From assembly GCA_017464425.1 (NCBI GenBank), contig JAFUDX010000021.1, positions 1-64,000 on the forward strand: 64,000 nucleotides of DNA, in the 5' to 3' direction. The notes beneath the pieces were generated by a model. The model was not told the DNA's origin and searched no databases. It was given only the letters and a program-made list of their open reading frames with translations. The position numbers were made by a program, and so were the translations under genes. The stretch is from Treponema sp. GTDB taxonomy: Bacteria; Spirochaetota; Spirochaetia; Treponematales; Treponemataceae. Positions 45,588-53,300 of this stretch are shown one piece after another. Within the stretch, counting starts at the first letter, position 1. Each line of letters starts with the position of its first letter.

Positions 45588-45649
45588 TATACTAATTACT
45601 ATATAATATACCAATAATCACCAATTTGCAACAAAATGTACTAATTGTT
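45588..45649. promoter_or_regulatory. Three operator-like repeats between HNH gene and XRE gene
   Basis: TATACTAATTACT (45588-45600), TATACCAATAATC (45607-45619) and TGTACTAATTGTT (45637-45649) share TRTACYAATWRTY. A TATAAT (45602-45607) lies between the first two. Binding here would control both divergent genes. Confidence 0.6.
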
Positions 45650-45662
45650 GTATGAATTCAGC

Positions 45663-46073
45663 ATGGGATTTTGGAAGAATGTTGAAGAGAGGAGAATCTA
45701 CCTCGGACTTACGCGCAAGGATTTAGCTCAGCGGGCAGGCATAAAATACGCCGTCATCGGGGCTGGCTTGGAGCGTGATTCCGTTCCCGCCGCGAACACA
45801 GCTCTTCGCATTGCGAACGCCCTGCATATTCCGCTTGAAAACTTGCTCGGTGATGATTTCAACCAGTCGCTTTACGAATCTGGCAATTCTGATGTCGCAA
45901 AAAATCTCGCCGAACTGCAAAAATATCGGAATGTGTACGAAGATTTAGAAAAACTCACCAACGAAACAAAAAAATCGCTCACCGAAATGATTCACAAACT
46001 GGCAAATGAGGCGGAAGAGCTGCAAAAAAAGCTTACCGCGCCGCCGTTGCTCCCAGAGCCGCCAGAGTGGTGA
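45663..46073 (+). CDS. XRE-family regulator divergent from HNH operon
   Basis: 136 residues from ATG 45663. Helix-turn-helix at ~8-60 (TRKDLAQRAGIKYAVIGAG..PAANTALRIANAL), then a coiled C-terminal helix. It is a paralogue of the regulator at 18266. It probably represses the HNH operon and itself through the repeats between them. Confidence 0.9.
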   Translation: MGFWKNVEERRIYLGLTRKDLAQRAGIKYAVIGAGLERDSVPAANTALRIANALHIPLENLLGDDFNQSLYESGNSDVAKNLAELQKYRNVYEDLEKLTNETKKSLTEMIHKLANEAEELQKKLTAPPLLPEPPEW

Positions 46074-46092
46074 GGGGGTAACGAGAGATAAA

Positions 46093-46320
46093 TTAATCTC
46101 CAAACAGCTCGGGCTCAGTTTCCGCAAGCATTTGCGCGAGCACTTTGTAATCCAAATACTGAATTCCGTATTCGCCCGAAGCAATTTTATCGGCAAGGCG
46201 GCTGTGGTAATACTTGTCCATCGCCTGATTCAAATCGCAATGATGCATTTCCGCAAGGTGAGCAATCAGCCGTTCTTCAAGACGCTCTTTGTAGATTTTT
46301 TCAAGAACTTCGCCGTCCAT
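46093..46320 (-). CDS. Third gene of DUF3990 triad
   Basis: 75 residues, all-helical (ERLIAHLAEMHHCDLNQAMDKYYHSRLADKIASG). It begins 2 bp after the DUF3990 stop. Small helical genes are often found beside DUF3990/DUF3791 pairs, and I infer an accessory or antitoxin role. No named family is recognised. Confidence 0.65.
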   Translation of the reverse strand: MDGEVLEKIYKERLEERLIAHLAEMHHCDLNQAMDKYYHSRLADKIASGEYGIQYLDYKVLAQMLAETEPELFGD

Positions 46321-46322
46321 AC

Positions 46323-46799
46323 TCAGACCTCTTCAAACGAATCAAACACAAGCAGGGAATCTATCGCCTTTTGTGTGATAAAAGCGATTTGGTCATAATT
46401 CGGATATGCACGGATTTCTTGAATCGCACGCTCTTTATCCCACACGCCTGAATGATACATATCAACGACACGGAACACCTTATCGTTTGCGACCATGCCC
46501 TTTATAATGTCGTATTTTTCATAATCAGTGCTACCGTCACGACAATGGCAGACAAAATCTATCCATTCCGACAAATCTTTTCCGAAGTCCTTTAGAATCA
46601 AGTCGCCACTATCCGTTTTCATTTGATACACATTGACGATTGCTTTCTTACCAACAATTGATGCTTTTCGTTTTGCCCAAATTTCAGCTTGCTCTTTAAT
46701 CGTTGTCACATAAAATCCTTTTCCAAAGTCCAACGGTCGATATGAATGAAGAACATCGGGATTTTTCACTATTTCAACTGAACCATGATACACCGTCAT
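46323..46799 (-). CDS. DUF3990 protein, ADP-ribosyltransferase-like toxin candidate
   Basis: 158 residues. VYHGSVEIVKNPDVLHSYRPLDFGKGFYVTT is the DUF3990 opening and resembles the ART-fold NAD-binding strand (HGS...FGxGFY). It overlaps the DUF3791 stop by 4 bp. The pair is widespread in gut bacteria and is thought to be a toxin-antitoxin module. Activity is not shown by the sequence. Confidence 0.85.
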   Translation of the reverse strand: MTVYHGSVEIVKNPDVLHSYRPLDFGKGFYVTTIKEQAEIWAKRKASIVGKKAIVNVYQMKTDSGDLILKDFGKDLSEWIDFVCHCRDGSTDYEKYDIIKGMVANDKVFRVVDMYHSGVWDKERAIQEIRAYPNYDQIAFITQKAIDSLLVFDSFEEV

Positions 46800-47011
46800 A
46801 TCGCTACGCCCCGTGCTGAAAGGAAATCTTCTATATCGCCCACGATATACGCCGTGCCCTGCGTGTGAAGCACATCATAATAGGGCACAAGAAGCTGTTT
46901 TATACAACCAGAGTCACACAGCTTTTTATACACCGCAGAAGGCAGTTTTTCCCATTTATTCGCGCACGCATGGAGCATATAAATGATGAACTCGAAAGTT
47001 TCTTTGCTCAT
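46796..47011 (-). CDS. DUF3791 protein, probable antitoxin
   Basis: 71 residues. FIIYMLHACANKWEKLPSAVYKKLCDSGCIKQLLVPYYDVLHTQGTAYIVGDIEDFL has the DUF3791 plan (YxxLHTxGxxYIVxDI). First gene of the triad, translationally coupled to DUF3990 by ATGA. Confidence 0.85.
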   Translation of the reverse strand: MSKETFEFIIYMLHACANKWEKLPSAVYKKLCDSGCIKQLLVPYYDVLHTQGTAYIVGDIEDFLSARGVAI

Positions 47012-47128
47012 AATTCAAATATACCATGAAAAAACTGAATTGACAAATGGATAAAAATTGGGGGGGTAATATCTTTCTTCATCACCTTTCTCATACTTTC
47101 GTACAAGGAAGCATCTCCTCAAATCCGC

Positions 47129-47134
47129 TATACT
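47129..47134 (+). promoter_or_regulatory. -10 box giving a second probable leaderless mRNA
   Basis: TATACT ends 6 bases before ATG 47141, within AAATCCGCTATACT, the same arrangement as at 33571-33584. No ribosome site precedes the ATG. Confidence 0.55.
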
Positions 47135-47140
47135 TTCCCC

Positions 47141-48121
47141 ATGACCGAAAAAATCATCACCGTTGCGCAGGTCTCGCTGCCTGTGGACGAAAAACTCAAA
47201 ATCCAAAAGCACCGAATCATGCCTGACGGGGCAAGCGAATCGGACGAACGCGAATATGAAAAAAGCGGAAAGCGGATTTCTGTCGTCACGGGAATTCACG
47301 GCGACGAGCTTGAAGGACAGTTCGTGTGCTACGAGCTTGCACGAAGAATCAGGGAAAATCCCGCCTGCTTGCACGGCATCGTTGACATCTACCCCGCGAT
47401 GAACCCGTTCGGAATCGACAGTCTCACGCGCGGAATCCCCGCCTTCGACCTCGACATGAACCGCATCTTTCCCGGCAACGACTCAGGCGACATGAACGAA
47501 TTCCTCGCCTCACGCATCATGCGCGACCTTGAAGGCTCCTCGCTCTGCCTCGACATCCACGCAAGCAACATCTTCCTCACCGAAGTCCCGCAAATCAGAA
47601 TCAACACGCTCCACAAAGACACGCTCCTTCCCTATGCCCTCTGCGCGAATGTGGATTTCGTGTGGGTGCACGGCGCGAGCACGGTCTTGGAATCCACGCT
47701 CGCCTACTCGCTCAACTCCCGCTCGGTCAAAACGCTCGTCGTGGAAATGGGCGTGGGCATGAGAATCACGCGCGAATACGGAACGCAGCTCACGGATGGC
47801 ATTTTCTCGCTCATGAAAAAACTCGGCATCTGGTCAGGCGAAGTCGCCCCCGTCAAAACGCCCGTCGTCTCAAACGATGAGAGCGGAAACGATGTCTGCT
47901 ACCTGAACGCCCCCTGCTCCGGCGTCTTCATCAAAGAAAAAACGCACGGCTCCCCCGTCAAAAAAGGCGAAAAAATCGGCATAATCGTAAACCCGCTCAC
48001 CGGCGAAACCCTGTCCGAAATCACCGCAGAAGAATCCGGCTGGCTCTTCACGATACGCGAGTACCCGATTGTAGACGAAGGCTCGCTCTTGGGGCGGGTG
48101 TGGAAAGGAGCGCAAAAATGA
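47141..48121 (+). CDS. M14-type deacylase (AstE/aspartoacylase family)
   Basis: 326 residues. Zinc site residues H53 and E56 in VVTGIHGDE, His in LDIHASN (~139) and Glu in VVEMGVG are all present, so it should hydrolyse an N-acyl amino acid or amide. The C-terminal lipoyl-like part (GVFIKEKTHGSPVKKGEKIG) is usual. The next gene, a divergent paralogue, overlaps by ATGA. Confidence 0.9.
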   Translation: MTEKIITVAQVSLPVDEKLKIQKHRIMPDGASESDEREYEKSGKRISVVTGIHGDELEGQFVCYELARRIRENPACLHGIVDIYPAMNPFGIDSLTRGIPAFDLDMNRIFPGNDSGDMNEFLASRIMRDLEGSSLCLDIHASNIFLTEVPQIRINTLHKDTLLPYALCANVDFVWVHGASTVLESTLAYSLNSRSVKTLVVEMGVGMRITREYGTQLTDGIFSLMKKLGIWSGEVAPVKTPVVSNDESGNDVCYLNAPCSGVFIKEKTHGSPVKKGEKIGIIVNPLTGETLSEITAEESGWLFTIREYPIVDEGSLLGRVWKGAQK

Positions 48122-49050
48122 CAGAATCCATCCTCTATGAAATAAATTCCCTCTACCGCGACAATTTCCGCGTGACAGGCTTTTCGTTCGGAGCGGGCGA
48201 AAAATCGGTGTGCGTGGTCGGGTCGATGCGCGGGAACGAATACCAGCAAATCTACGCGTGCTCACGGCTCATTGAAAAACTCAAATCGCTCGAAGAAAAA
48301 GGCAAAATCGCGAGCGGAAAGCAGATTCTCGTGATTCCCTGCGCAAACCCCTACTCGGTGAATGTGAAAAAACGCTTTTGGACAATCGACAACACCGACA
48401 TCAACCGCATGTTCCCCGGCTACAACTTGGGCGAGACCACCCAGCGAATCGCGGACGGCATTTTCTCCACAATCAAGGATTTTTCGTACGGAATTCAGTT
48501 CGCCTCGTTCTACATGAGCGGAAATTTCGTTCCCCAGGTCAGAATGATGAAAACGGGTCACGAAAATGTGGAGCTTGCAAAGCAATTCGGGCTTCCCTAT
48601 GTCGTCCTGCACAATCCGCGCCCCTTCGACACGACCACGCTCAACTACAACTGGCAGATTTGGGAAACCGACGCATTTTCGCTCTACACCACGAGCACGA
48701 GCGACATCGACAAAAAAAGCGCGGTTCAGGCGGTGGATTCGATTCTCAATTTCCTCTCAAAGCAGGGCATCATCGACTACAAAGGCTACGAGGGCTACAT
48801 TTCGCGCGTGGTTGAGAGCAAGGATTTCGTGAACATCAGGAGCGAGCACGCGGGATTTTTCGAAAGTTTCGTCCAGGCGGGCGAATCGGTGGAACGCGGC
48901 CAGCTCCTCGCAAAAATCACCGACCCCTACACCGCCGCGCTCAAACAGGAAATCCGAGCGACCGAAAACGGAATCATCGCCTTCGCCCACAACGAAATTC
49001 TGATGTACCAAAATACCGCCGCTTTCAAACTGATTCGGGAAGAAGAATAA
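48118..49050 (+). CDS. M14-type paralogue with altered zinc site
   Basis: 310 residues from ATG 48118. It aligns throughout with the preceding gene product, but GIHGDE becomes GSMRGNE (Arg38 for His) and DIHASN becomes IQFASFY. Two of three zinc ligands are thus lost while E41 remains. NWQIWETDAFSLYTT replaces the catalytic Glu strand. Such paired genes are known in other bacteria. It probably acts as a partner or binds a different ligand. Confidence 0.85.
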   Translation: MTESILYEINSLYRDNFRVTGFSFGAGEKSVCVVGSMRGNEYQQIYACSRLIEKLKSLEEKGKIASGKQILVIPCANPYSVNVKKRFWTIDNTDINRMFPGYNLGETTQRIADGIFSTIKDFSYGIQFASFYMSGNFVPQVRMMKTGHENVELAKQFGLPYVVLHNPRPFDTTTLNYNWQIWETDAFSLYTTSTSDIDKKSAVQAVDSILNFLSKQGIIDYKGYEGYISRVVESKDFVNIRSEHAGFFESFVQAGESVERGQLLAKITDPYTAALKQEIRATENGIIAFAHNEILMYQNTAAFKLIREEE

Positions 49051-49125
49051 GGGGGAAGTCTCCCCCTCGCTCCAACCGCTTCGCGTTTTCCGCTACCCCT
49101 TCTCCTAAGGGGCAAGCCCCTTAAA
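49051..49125. repeat. GC-rich dispersed repeat after M14 pair
   Basis: GGGGGAAGTCTCCCCCTCGC and AAGGGGCAAGCCCCTT hairpins, sharing words with the blocks at 8.19 and 19.40 kb. The second hairpin overlaps the end of the ACT-domain gene. Confidence 0.7.
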
Positions 49126-49494
49126 ATCCCCGATACTGTACCCTGCCTCTTTTAGCGCAAAGAGTGCCTCTTCAAATTGCCCTTCTTTCACCAAAATATA
49201 GTCCGTGTTGAAAGTAGAGACAGCGAAAATGCCGATTTTGTGCGCCGCAAGGATGGCAGAGATGCGCGAGAGAATGCCGATGAGAGAGAAGTCGAGCGTT
49301 CCGCAGATTCTGAACGCTTTCCAGCCATCATCGCGTGCGGTCGTGCGCTCTGGAACGGCAGAAGTCTCACAGACAAGGGAATATTCCTCATCTGTCTTTC
49401 CGCTGAAGTATATACGGCTGTCCGTCGCAAGATCTTTTTCTTCCGCCGCCTTGCAGACGGTCAAGTCATAGGGAAGTTTTTCTAATTTCAGCAT
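49105..49494 (-). CDS. ACT-domain protein
   Basis: 129 residues from ATG 49494 (AAGGAG upstream). EYSLVCETSAVPE, then GTLDFSLIGILSRISAILAAHKIGIFAVSTFNTDYILV is the ACT_7/CASTOR-like pattern of small amino-acid-sensing proteins. The last residues are encoded by a dispersed repeat. Confidence 0.88.
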   Translation of the reverse strand: MLKLEKLPYDLTVCKAAEEKDLATDSRIYFSGKTDEEYSLVCETSAVPERTTARDDGWKAFRICGTLDFSLIGILSRISAILAAHKIGIFAVSTFNTDYILVKEGQFEEALFALKEAGYSIGDFKGLAP

Positions 49495-49704
49495 TGGTAG
49501 ACTCCTTTGAAGGTGATTATATATAGAAAGATAATCAAAATTTCCGCTGACGACCAGAAAAACCGCGCTTCCGACTTGCACCGAACGGCGTTCTTCGCGG
49601 AATTCCGTTTGGGGAAGCAAAACGGCTCGCGTTTTCGGGGAAATTTCGCCTGGACGGACAAAACGCCGTGCGGTGTTGTCTGCTTTCGCATTGGGGAGCA
49701 AAAC

Positions 49705-50664
49705 CTACGCCCTGTTGAACTTCTCCTTCCCCTGCTTGCATCTCGGGCAGTGCCAGTCGTCGGGCAAATCCTCAAATCTCGTGCCTGCGGGAATGCCCTG
49801 CTTCTCGTCGCCAACGGCGGGGTCGTAGACATAGCCGCACACCGAGCAGACATATTTCCCGCTCGCCGTCTTGAACACGATTTCGCCAGCGGGAATCGTC
49901 TGGGGCGGGTTCGCCAAATCGATGACGCGCTTTGCCTCAAGGTTCTCGTAGCCCTGCGGCGTGTGCGTTCCCATGTACACCGTCGGGTTCTTCGCCACGA
50001 ACTCGCGCACGCGGTCAAGCGTTTCCCGCGCCGCCGCCTTGTCGTCGTACACAATCGAAAGTTTGTTCTGGTACAACGCCTCGTCCACATAGGTGATGTC
50101 GCCGTGAATCATGTAAAAAAGCCCGTCATTCTCCACCACCACGATGCTGTTTCCGTTTGTGTGTCCCTTCGCCTTGATAAAATAAATGCCGTCGCAGATT
50201 TTTTGGCTTTCGGGGAAGTTGTGGTACGCGCCGTCGGTGAATTTGACGGGAACGAGGTTCGCCAGCCCTTTGAGTTCCTCTGCGCCCATTTCGTCCGCGC
50301 TCACATAAATCTTCGCGTTCGGGAAGGACTTGAGCTCGCCCGAATGGTCGGAGTGCCTGTGCGTGAGAAGGATTTTCGTCACCTGTTCCGCCTTGTAGCC
50401 CAACGCGGAAAGCGCGTCCATGTAGGAGCAAATGTCCTTCCCCGTGAACGCAAGGCTCGTTTCGTCGGGGGCTTCTTCGGGTGTGCCTGCGGGAAGCCCC
50501 GTATCGACCAGAATCACCTCGCTTCCCGTGTCAATCAGATAGTTCTGCAAACTGCCCCTATAGCGCACGCCCTTGTCGAACGCCTCCATGCCCTCTTCGC
50601 CGCCGAACGCAAACGGCTGGCTGTAAAATCCGTCTTTTCGGAATTTGACTGCTTTGATTTCCAT
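49705..50664 (-). CDS. Metallo-beta-lactamase fold protein fused to rubredoxin
   Basis: 319 residues. Residues 1-~255 are an MBL-fold hydrolase with THRHSDHSG (H102, H104, D106, H107), HTNGNS and HGDITYVDE. Residues ~268-319 are a complete rubredoxin ([14 protein letters not shown]). Rubredoxin fusions usually serve electron transfer in oxygen or NO detoxification, but this MBL part is hydrolase-like rather than a flavodiiron protein. A fusion function is therefore inferred only. Confidence 0.9.
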   Translation of the reverse strand: MEIKAVKFRKDGFYSQPFAFGGEEGMEAFDKGVRYRGSLQNYLIDTGSEVILVDTGLPAGTPEEAPDETSLAFTGKDICSYMDALSALGYKAEQVTKILLTHRHSDHSGELKSFPNAKIYVSADEMGAEELKGLANLVPVKFTDGAYHNFPESQKICDGIYFIKAKGHTNGNSIVVVENDGLFYMIHGDITYVDEALYQNKLSIVYDDKAAARETLDRVREFVAKNPTVYMGTHTPQGYENLEAKRVIDLANPPQTIPAGEIVFKTASGKYVCSVCGYVYDPAVGDEKQGIPAGTRFEDLPDDWHCPRCKQGKEKFNRA

Positions 50665-50689
50665 TGTGTACCTCGTCTTTCAATTTTAC

Positions 50690-50736
50690 AACGGAATCCC
50701 GCGGAAAGCAATTTACACTTTGAGCGGAATGTAAAG
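50690..50736. promoter_or_regulatory. Conserved block with TTTACACTT dyad before MBL-rubredoxin gene
   Basis: An ACGGAATCCCGCGGAAAGCA stretch is followed by TTTACACTT..GGAATGTAAA (50712-50735), an imperfect dyad. A matching block lies at 51580-51624 before the next gene upstream. A shared regulator or a dispersed repeat would both explain it. Confidence 0.55.
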
Positions 50737-50866
50737 TTTTTGCATTTACCGTTTCAAAAACACCCCCACACCGTACAGCGGCAATTCTGTTTTTACATTT
50801 TTCTTGACGACTTTTCAAGAGAAAGTTAACGGCGATTGAGCCTGTCGAAACCACCGTTTGCCGCTC

Positions 50867-51526
50867 CTACAAGTTTGATTTTTCGTAGCTGACCGCAACC
50901 AAATCCATGATTTCCTTGTCCGAAAGCGTGTCGTCCATAATCACGACAATCCAATGTTTGTTCCGCTTTTTGTAGGGGTGATAGATTCCTTTCTGATTGT
51001 AGCGTTCCGCATCCTGCTTGAAATTGAGGTTCAGATACTCAACCTTTTCGTCCGAATCGCCCGTTACATTGAGCCGTTTTTTATACATCACAAGACCGAC
51101 CCATTTTCTTGTCACCGGATTTCGGAATACGCCGTTCGTACCGAAGCCGTCCTTGTTCCGTTCCGGCTCGATTCCGTATGTTTCCCTAATCAAATCTGCG
51201 ATTCGGTTGGTCTGGGCAAAAACAAAATATTCTTCCTTAAAGCATTTTTCGCGAATGTCAAGAAGCACCGCCTCACATTCTTTTTTGAGTTCAGAAACAA
51301 AACTGCCTACAACTGGTCTGTTGATTGCCGCATACTCCTCATCAAATGCCACCTCTATCAGCCGCGCGCCAAGTTTCTGCACATTTACAGTAACTTGAAG
51401 ATTAAATTCGCCGTTATGAATGAGCTGAGAAAAGAAATAGGCGTCTCCGTCCTTTTTAAATCCGTATGGCACGAGCGCGTCTTTTCTCACGGTATGTTTC
51501 TTAAAAACTTCATCTGCCAATTTCAT
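50867..51526 (-). CDS. MmcQ/YjbR-like protein
   Basis: 219 residues. The C-terminal ~110 residues (GIEPERNKDGFGTNGVFRNPVTRKWVGLVMY..HWIVVIMDDTLSD) have the MmcQ/YjbR double-wing fold. The N-terminal half is a less familiar ~100-residue domain. Members are thought to bind DNA. A dispersed GAGCCTGTCGAAACCAC-type repeat lies at its 3' side (50834-50856). Confidence 0.8.
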   Translation of the reverse strand: MKLADEVFKKHTVRKDALVPYGFKKDGDAYFFSQLIHNGEFNLQVTVNVQKLGARLIEVAFDEEYAAINRPVVGSFVSELKKECEAVLLDIREKCFKEEYFVFAQTNRIADLIRETYGIEPERNKDGFGTNGVFRNPVTRKWVGLVMYKKRLNVTGDSDEKVEYLNLNFKQDAERYNQKGIYHPYKKRNKHWIVVIMDDTLSDKEIMDLVAVSYEKSNL

Positions 51527-51579
51527 TTTTGCCTCAAAGTTTGAATGAGGATTCTAAAAACTGATTTACTTAATTTTAT

Positions 51580-51624
51580 CACGGCAATCCGCAAAGTCAA
51601 TTTACACTTTGGGGGAAGTGTAAA
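51580..51624. promoter_or_regulatory. Second TTTACACTT dyad block, before YjbR-like gene
   Basis: TTTACACTT (51601-51609) and AAGTGTAAA (51616-51624) form a perfect 9-bp dyad. The preceding CACGGCAATCCGCAAAGTCA matches the copy at 50.69 kb. Each copy lies 50-75 bp upstream of a leftward gene. Confidence 0.6.
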
Positions 51625-51639
51625 GAGAGAGTGATTTTT

Positions 51640-51840
51640 AGGGCGTTCCCCTACGCTTCGCTTCGGGTCGGGGCTTTCGCCGTTCCGCTGTCGCTCCATT
51701 CCCCGCCAACCGTGTTTGTATTTTGTCGGTGCGACAGGAGGTCGCGTTGCTTTAAAAGTAAATAAGTTGCGCGAGAACGAAGTTCTTGTCCACGCCACGG
51801 ATGTCGGTGAACGCCTACGGCGCGGCTACAGCCCCTAACG
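51640..51840. repeat. Cluster of dispersed repeats
   Basis: CTTCGGGTCGGGGCTTTCGC, GCGACAGGAGGTCGCGTTGC, GAAGTTCTTGTCCACGCCAC and CTACGGCGCGGCTACAGCCC follow one another. The second recurs near 59.21 kb and the third in cbiA. No gene is visible here on either strand. Confidence 0.75.
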
Positions 51841-51841
51841 C

Positions 51842-51953
51842 AAAAAAAATCCTCCTGCAAAAAGGAGGACTTGAAGTATCAATCGCTTGGGAGTGACGCC
51901 CTTACATGACGCTTACCTAGACCACGGCACTAACCCCAAGACTTACTGTTGAT
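51842..51953 (-). ncRNA. Orphan structured small RNA
   Basis: Leftward, a consensus promoter TTGACA-N17-TATACT (51988-51960) is followed by ~110 nt with a CTTGGG/CCCAAG closing stem and a terminator TCCTCC..GGAGGA with T8 (51842-51869). It contains no open frame. Its layout matches the antisense RNA at 53.0 kb, but no toxin frame faces it; dispersed repeats lie where one would be. Confidence 0.7.
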
Positions 51954-51991
51954 AGTTAAAGTATATAGTTGTTTAAGATTTCTGTCAAATC

Positions 51992-52626
51992 TTATTTCTT
52001 TTTCTTTCTTTTTCTTGGCGGAAACTCAAACACGGCTTTTAATATGTCTTTTTCCTTTAATTCCTTGAACAAATCAGAATAAGCCCCAGTGTTGATTTCT
52101 GAATAATACAGGTTTGCAAATACATCTGCGATTTGGATAAACGGATTATCAGCTGAATCAAGATATTTTACAGAGTAATGTTTTTCAGTTACATCATTCA
52201 GACAGAACTCGGTATTCAGATAGTTTTCCAGAAAGAATTTTGCTTCTGTTCTTTCGTTTTTTTCGTCAAGTTGCAAGAGACAGTCCTCATCGGTAAGAAG
52301 CTTGTGCTCCAGAAAGAATGACAAAGCCAATTTGATAGAATAATTAAAAGCCCTTGCTGTATTTTCGCATATCTTATCTGTCAAAAGGTCATTGTTGATT
52401 TTTATGTAATAAAGCTCAAAATATTTTTTCTTTATCAGGTACTTTACAAAATCAGTTTTCATTTTCTGATTAAGCTGTGAGCCTTTTATTTCATGGAACT
52501 TTCCAGCGTGAAACATAAGGTTGCCTTTCTTTGTCAATACGCCATTCGCATTGTAAAAATCTTTGTCGAATTCTTTGAGCCTAGTTTGTTATTGATAGAG
52601 CCTGATTCGTCCGCATAGAGATTCAT
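51992..52626 (-). pseudogene. DUF3800 protein broken by deletion/frameshift
   Basis: From ATG 52626 the frame gives MNLYADESGSINNK, the standard DUF3800 start, then goes out of frame. Shifted at the junction near 52580, the DNA reads RLKEFDKDFYNANGVLTKKG, and continues as MFHAGKFHEIKGSQ..QLDEKNERTEAKFFLENYL..SADNPFIQIADVFANLYY, the rest of the family. Roughly 30 residues are missing at the join. A 181-residue frame remains open from 52537. Confidence 0.8.
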
Positions 52627-52689
52627 GGGCACATTTTACACAAAAATTGCGTTTATTACCATAAAAAAATGAAAGCCGACTTTCTGCTT

Positions 52690-52795
52690 GGTCGTGCCCG
52701 CCGCTTGCGCGGGGTCGGGCTATCCGCCGTTCCGCCTATCGGCTTCATTGCTTCGCAACGCCTACGGCGCGGCTCCTATCCCTCACGCGAACCCC
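52690..52795. repeat. Dispersed repeat block before type I toxin locus
   Basis: TTGCGCGGGGTCGGGCTATC, CGCTTCGCAACGC-like words and GCCTACGGCGCGGCTCCTAT match the blocks at 33.4, 51.7 and 59.3 kb. No gene is seen here. Confidence 0.75.
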
Positions 52796-52796
52796 C

Positions 52797-52825
52797 TTGT
52801 AATAACTACAAATATATAGTATATT
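52797..52825 (+). promoter_or_regulatory. Promoter and structured leader of small toxin gene
   Basis: TTGTAA-N17-TATATT. The ~80-nt leader has hairpins CCATGC/GCATGG and CCAGTC/GACTGG before GGAGG and ATG 52908, as is common in type I toxin mRNAs. Confidence 0.65.
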
Positions 52826-52907
52826 AACCATGCACCCGTGGCATGGGCGGATTGCCCCCGAACTCGACCAGTCGCAAGACTGGATTACCGATTTTGGAGG
52901 CTCAGCT

Positions 52908-53009
52908 ATGAGTTTGTACGAAAAGATTATGGTGACGATTGCCATCATCACGCTTGTCTACGACATACTTAGCGACCTTCTCCGTAGACGGAAAAAGGAA
53001 GATGAGTAA
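52908..53009 (+). CDS. 33-residue membrane peptide, type I toxin candidate
   Basis: ATG 52908 with GGAGG 7 bases upstream encodes MSLYEKIMVTIAIITLVYD, a membrane helix, then a very basic RRRKKEDE tail. Size, helix position and charged tail match the small holin-like or TxpA-type toxins of type I systems. A convergent RNA with its own strong promoter and terminator starts beyond the stop codon. Toxicity is inferred from layout, not from a known homologue. Confidence 0.7.
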   Translation: MSLYEKIMVTIAIITLVYDILSDLLRRRKKEDE

Positions 53010-53111
53010 AAAATAGCCCACCCTGTCTGATCCACAGAGTGGGCGAAGTCTGAGTAAAATCGGACTCTAAACCTATTTGTGGGGCAAGACGCTTGTCGCG
53101 GGTGCTCCTTG
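53010..53111 (-). ncRNA. Convergent antisense RNA (RatA-like antitoxin candidate)
   Basis: Leftward promoter TTGACG-N17-TATATT (53146-53118). The RNA would run to the GCCCAC../GTGGGC hairpin with TATTTTTT (53011-53044), ending at the toxin stop codon. The toxin mRNA has no T-run there and should read through, giving ~100 nt of base-pairing at its 3' end. This is the txpA/RatA plan. Confidence 0.65.
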
Positions 53112-53177
53112 TCTTTAAATATATACCAGAATCCCCCTGCCGTCAAGCGACTTTCTCGCCGCAAACACGAAGCAAAG

Positions 53178-53216
53178 CAAGGCTTTGAGCGGTTTTGCGT
53201 ACCACCCAAAGCCTTG
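53178..53216. repeat. Perfect inverted repeat after toxin locus
   Basis: CAAGGCTTTG (53178-53187) and CAAAGCCTTG (53207-53216) pair perfectly. It may end the toxin mRNA, although it lacks a T-run. Confidence 0.5.
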
Positions 53217-53300
53217 CGCATTCAGTCACGACCTTTCTATATTTTGCCCCACCGAGCCGCATACAGCAACCCGGCAGGAGAAAAACTCATCAGTAACAGA

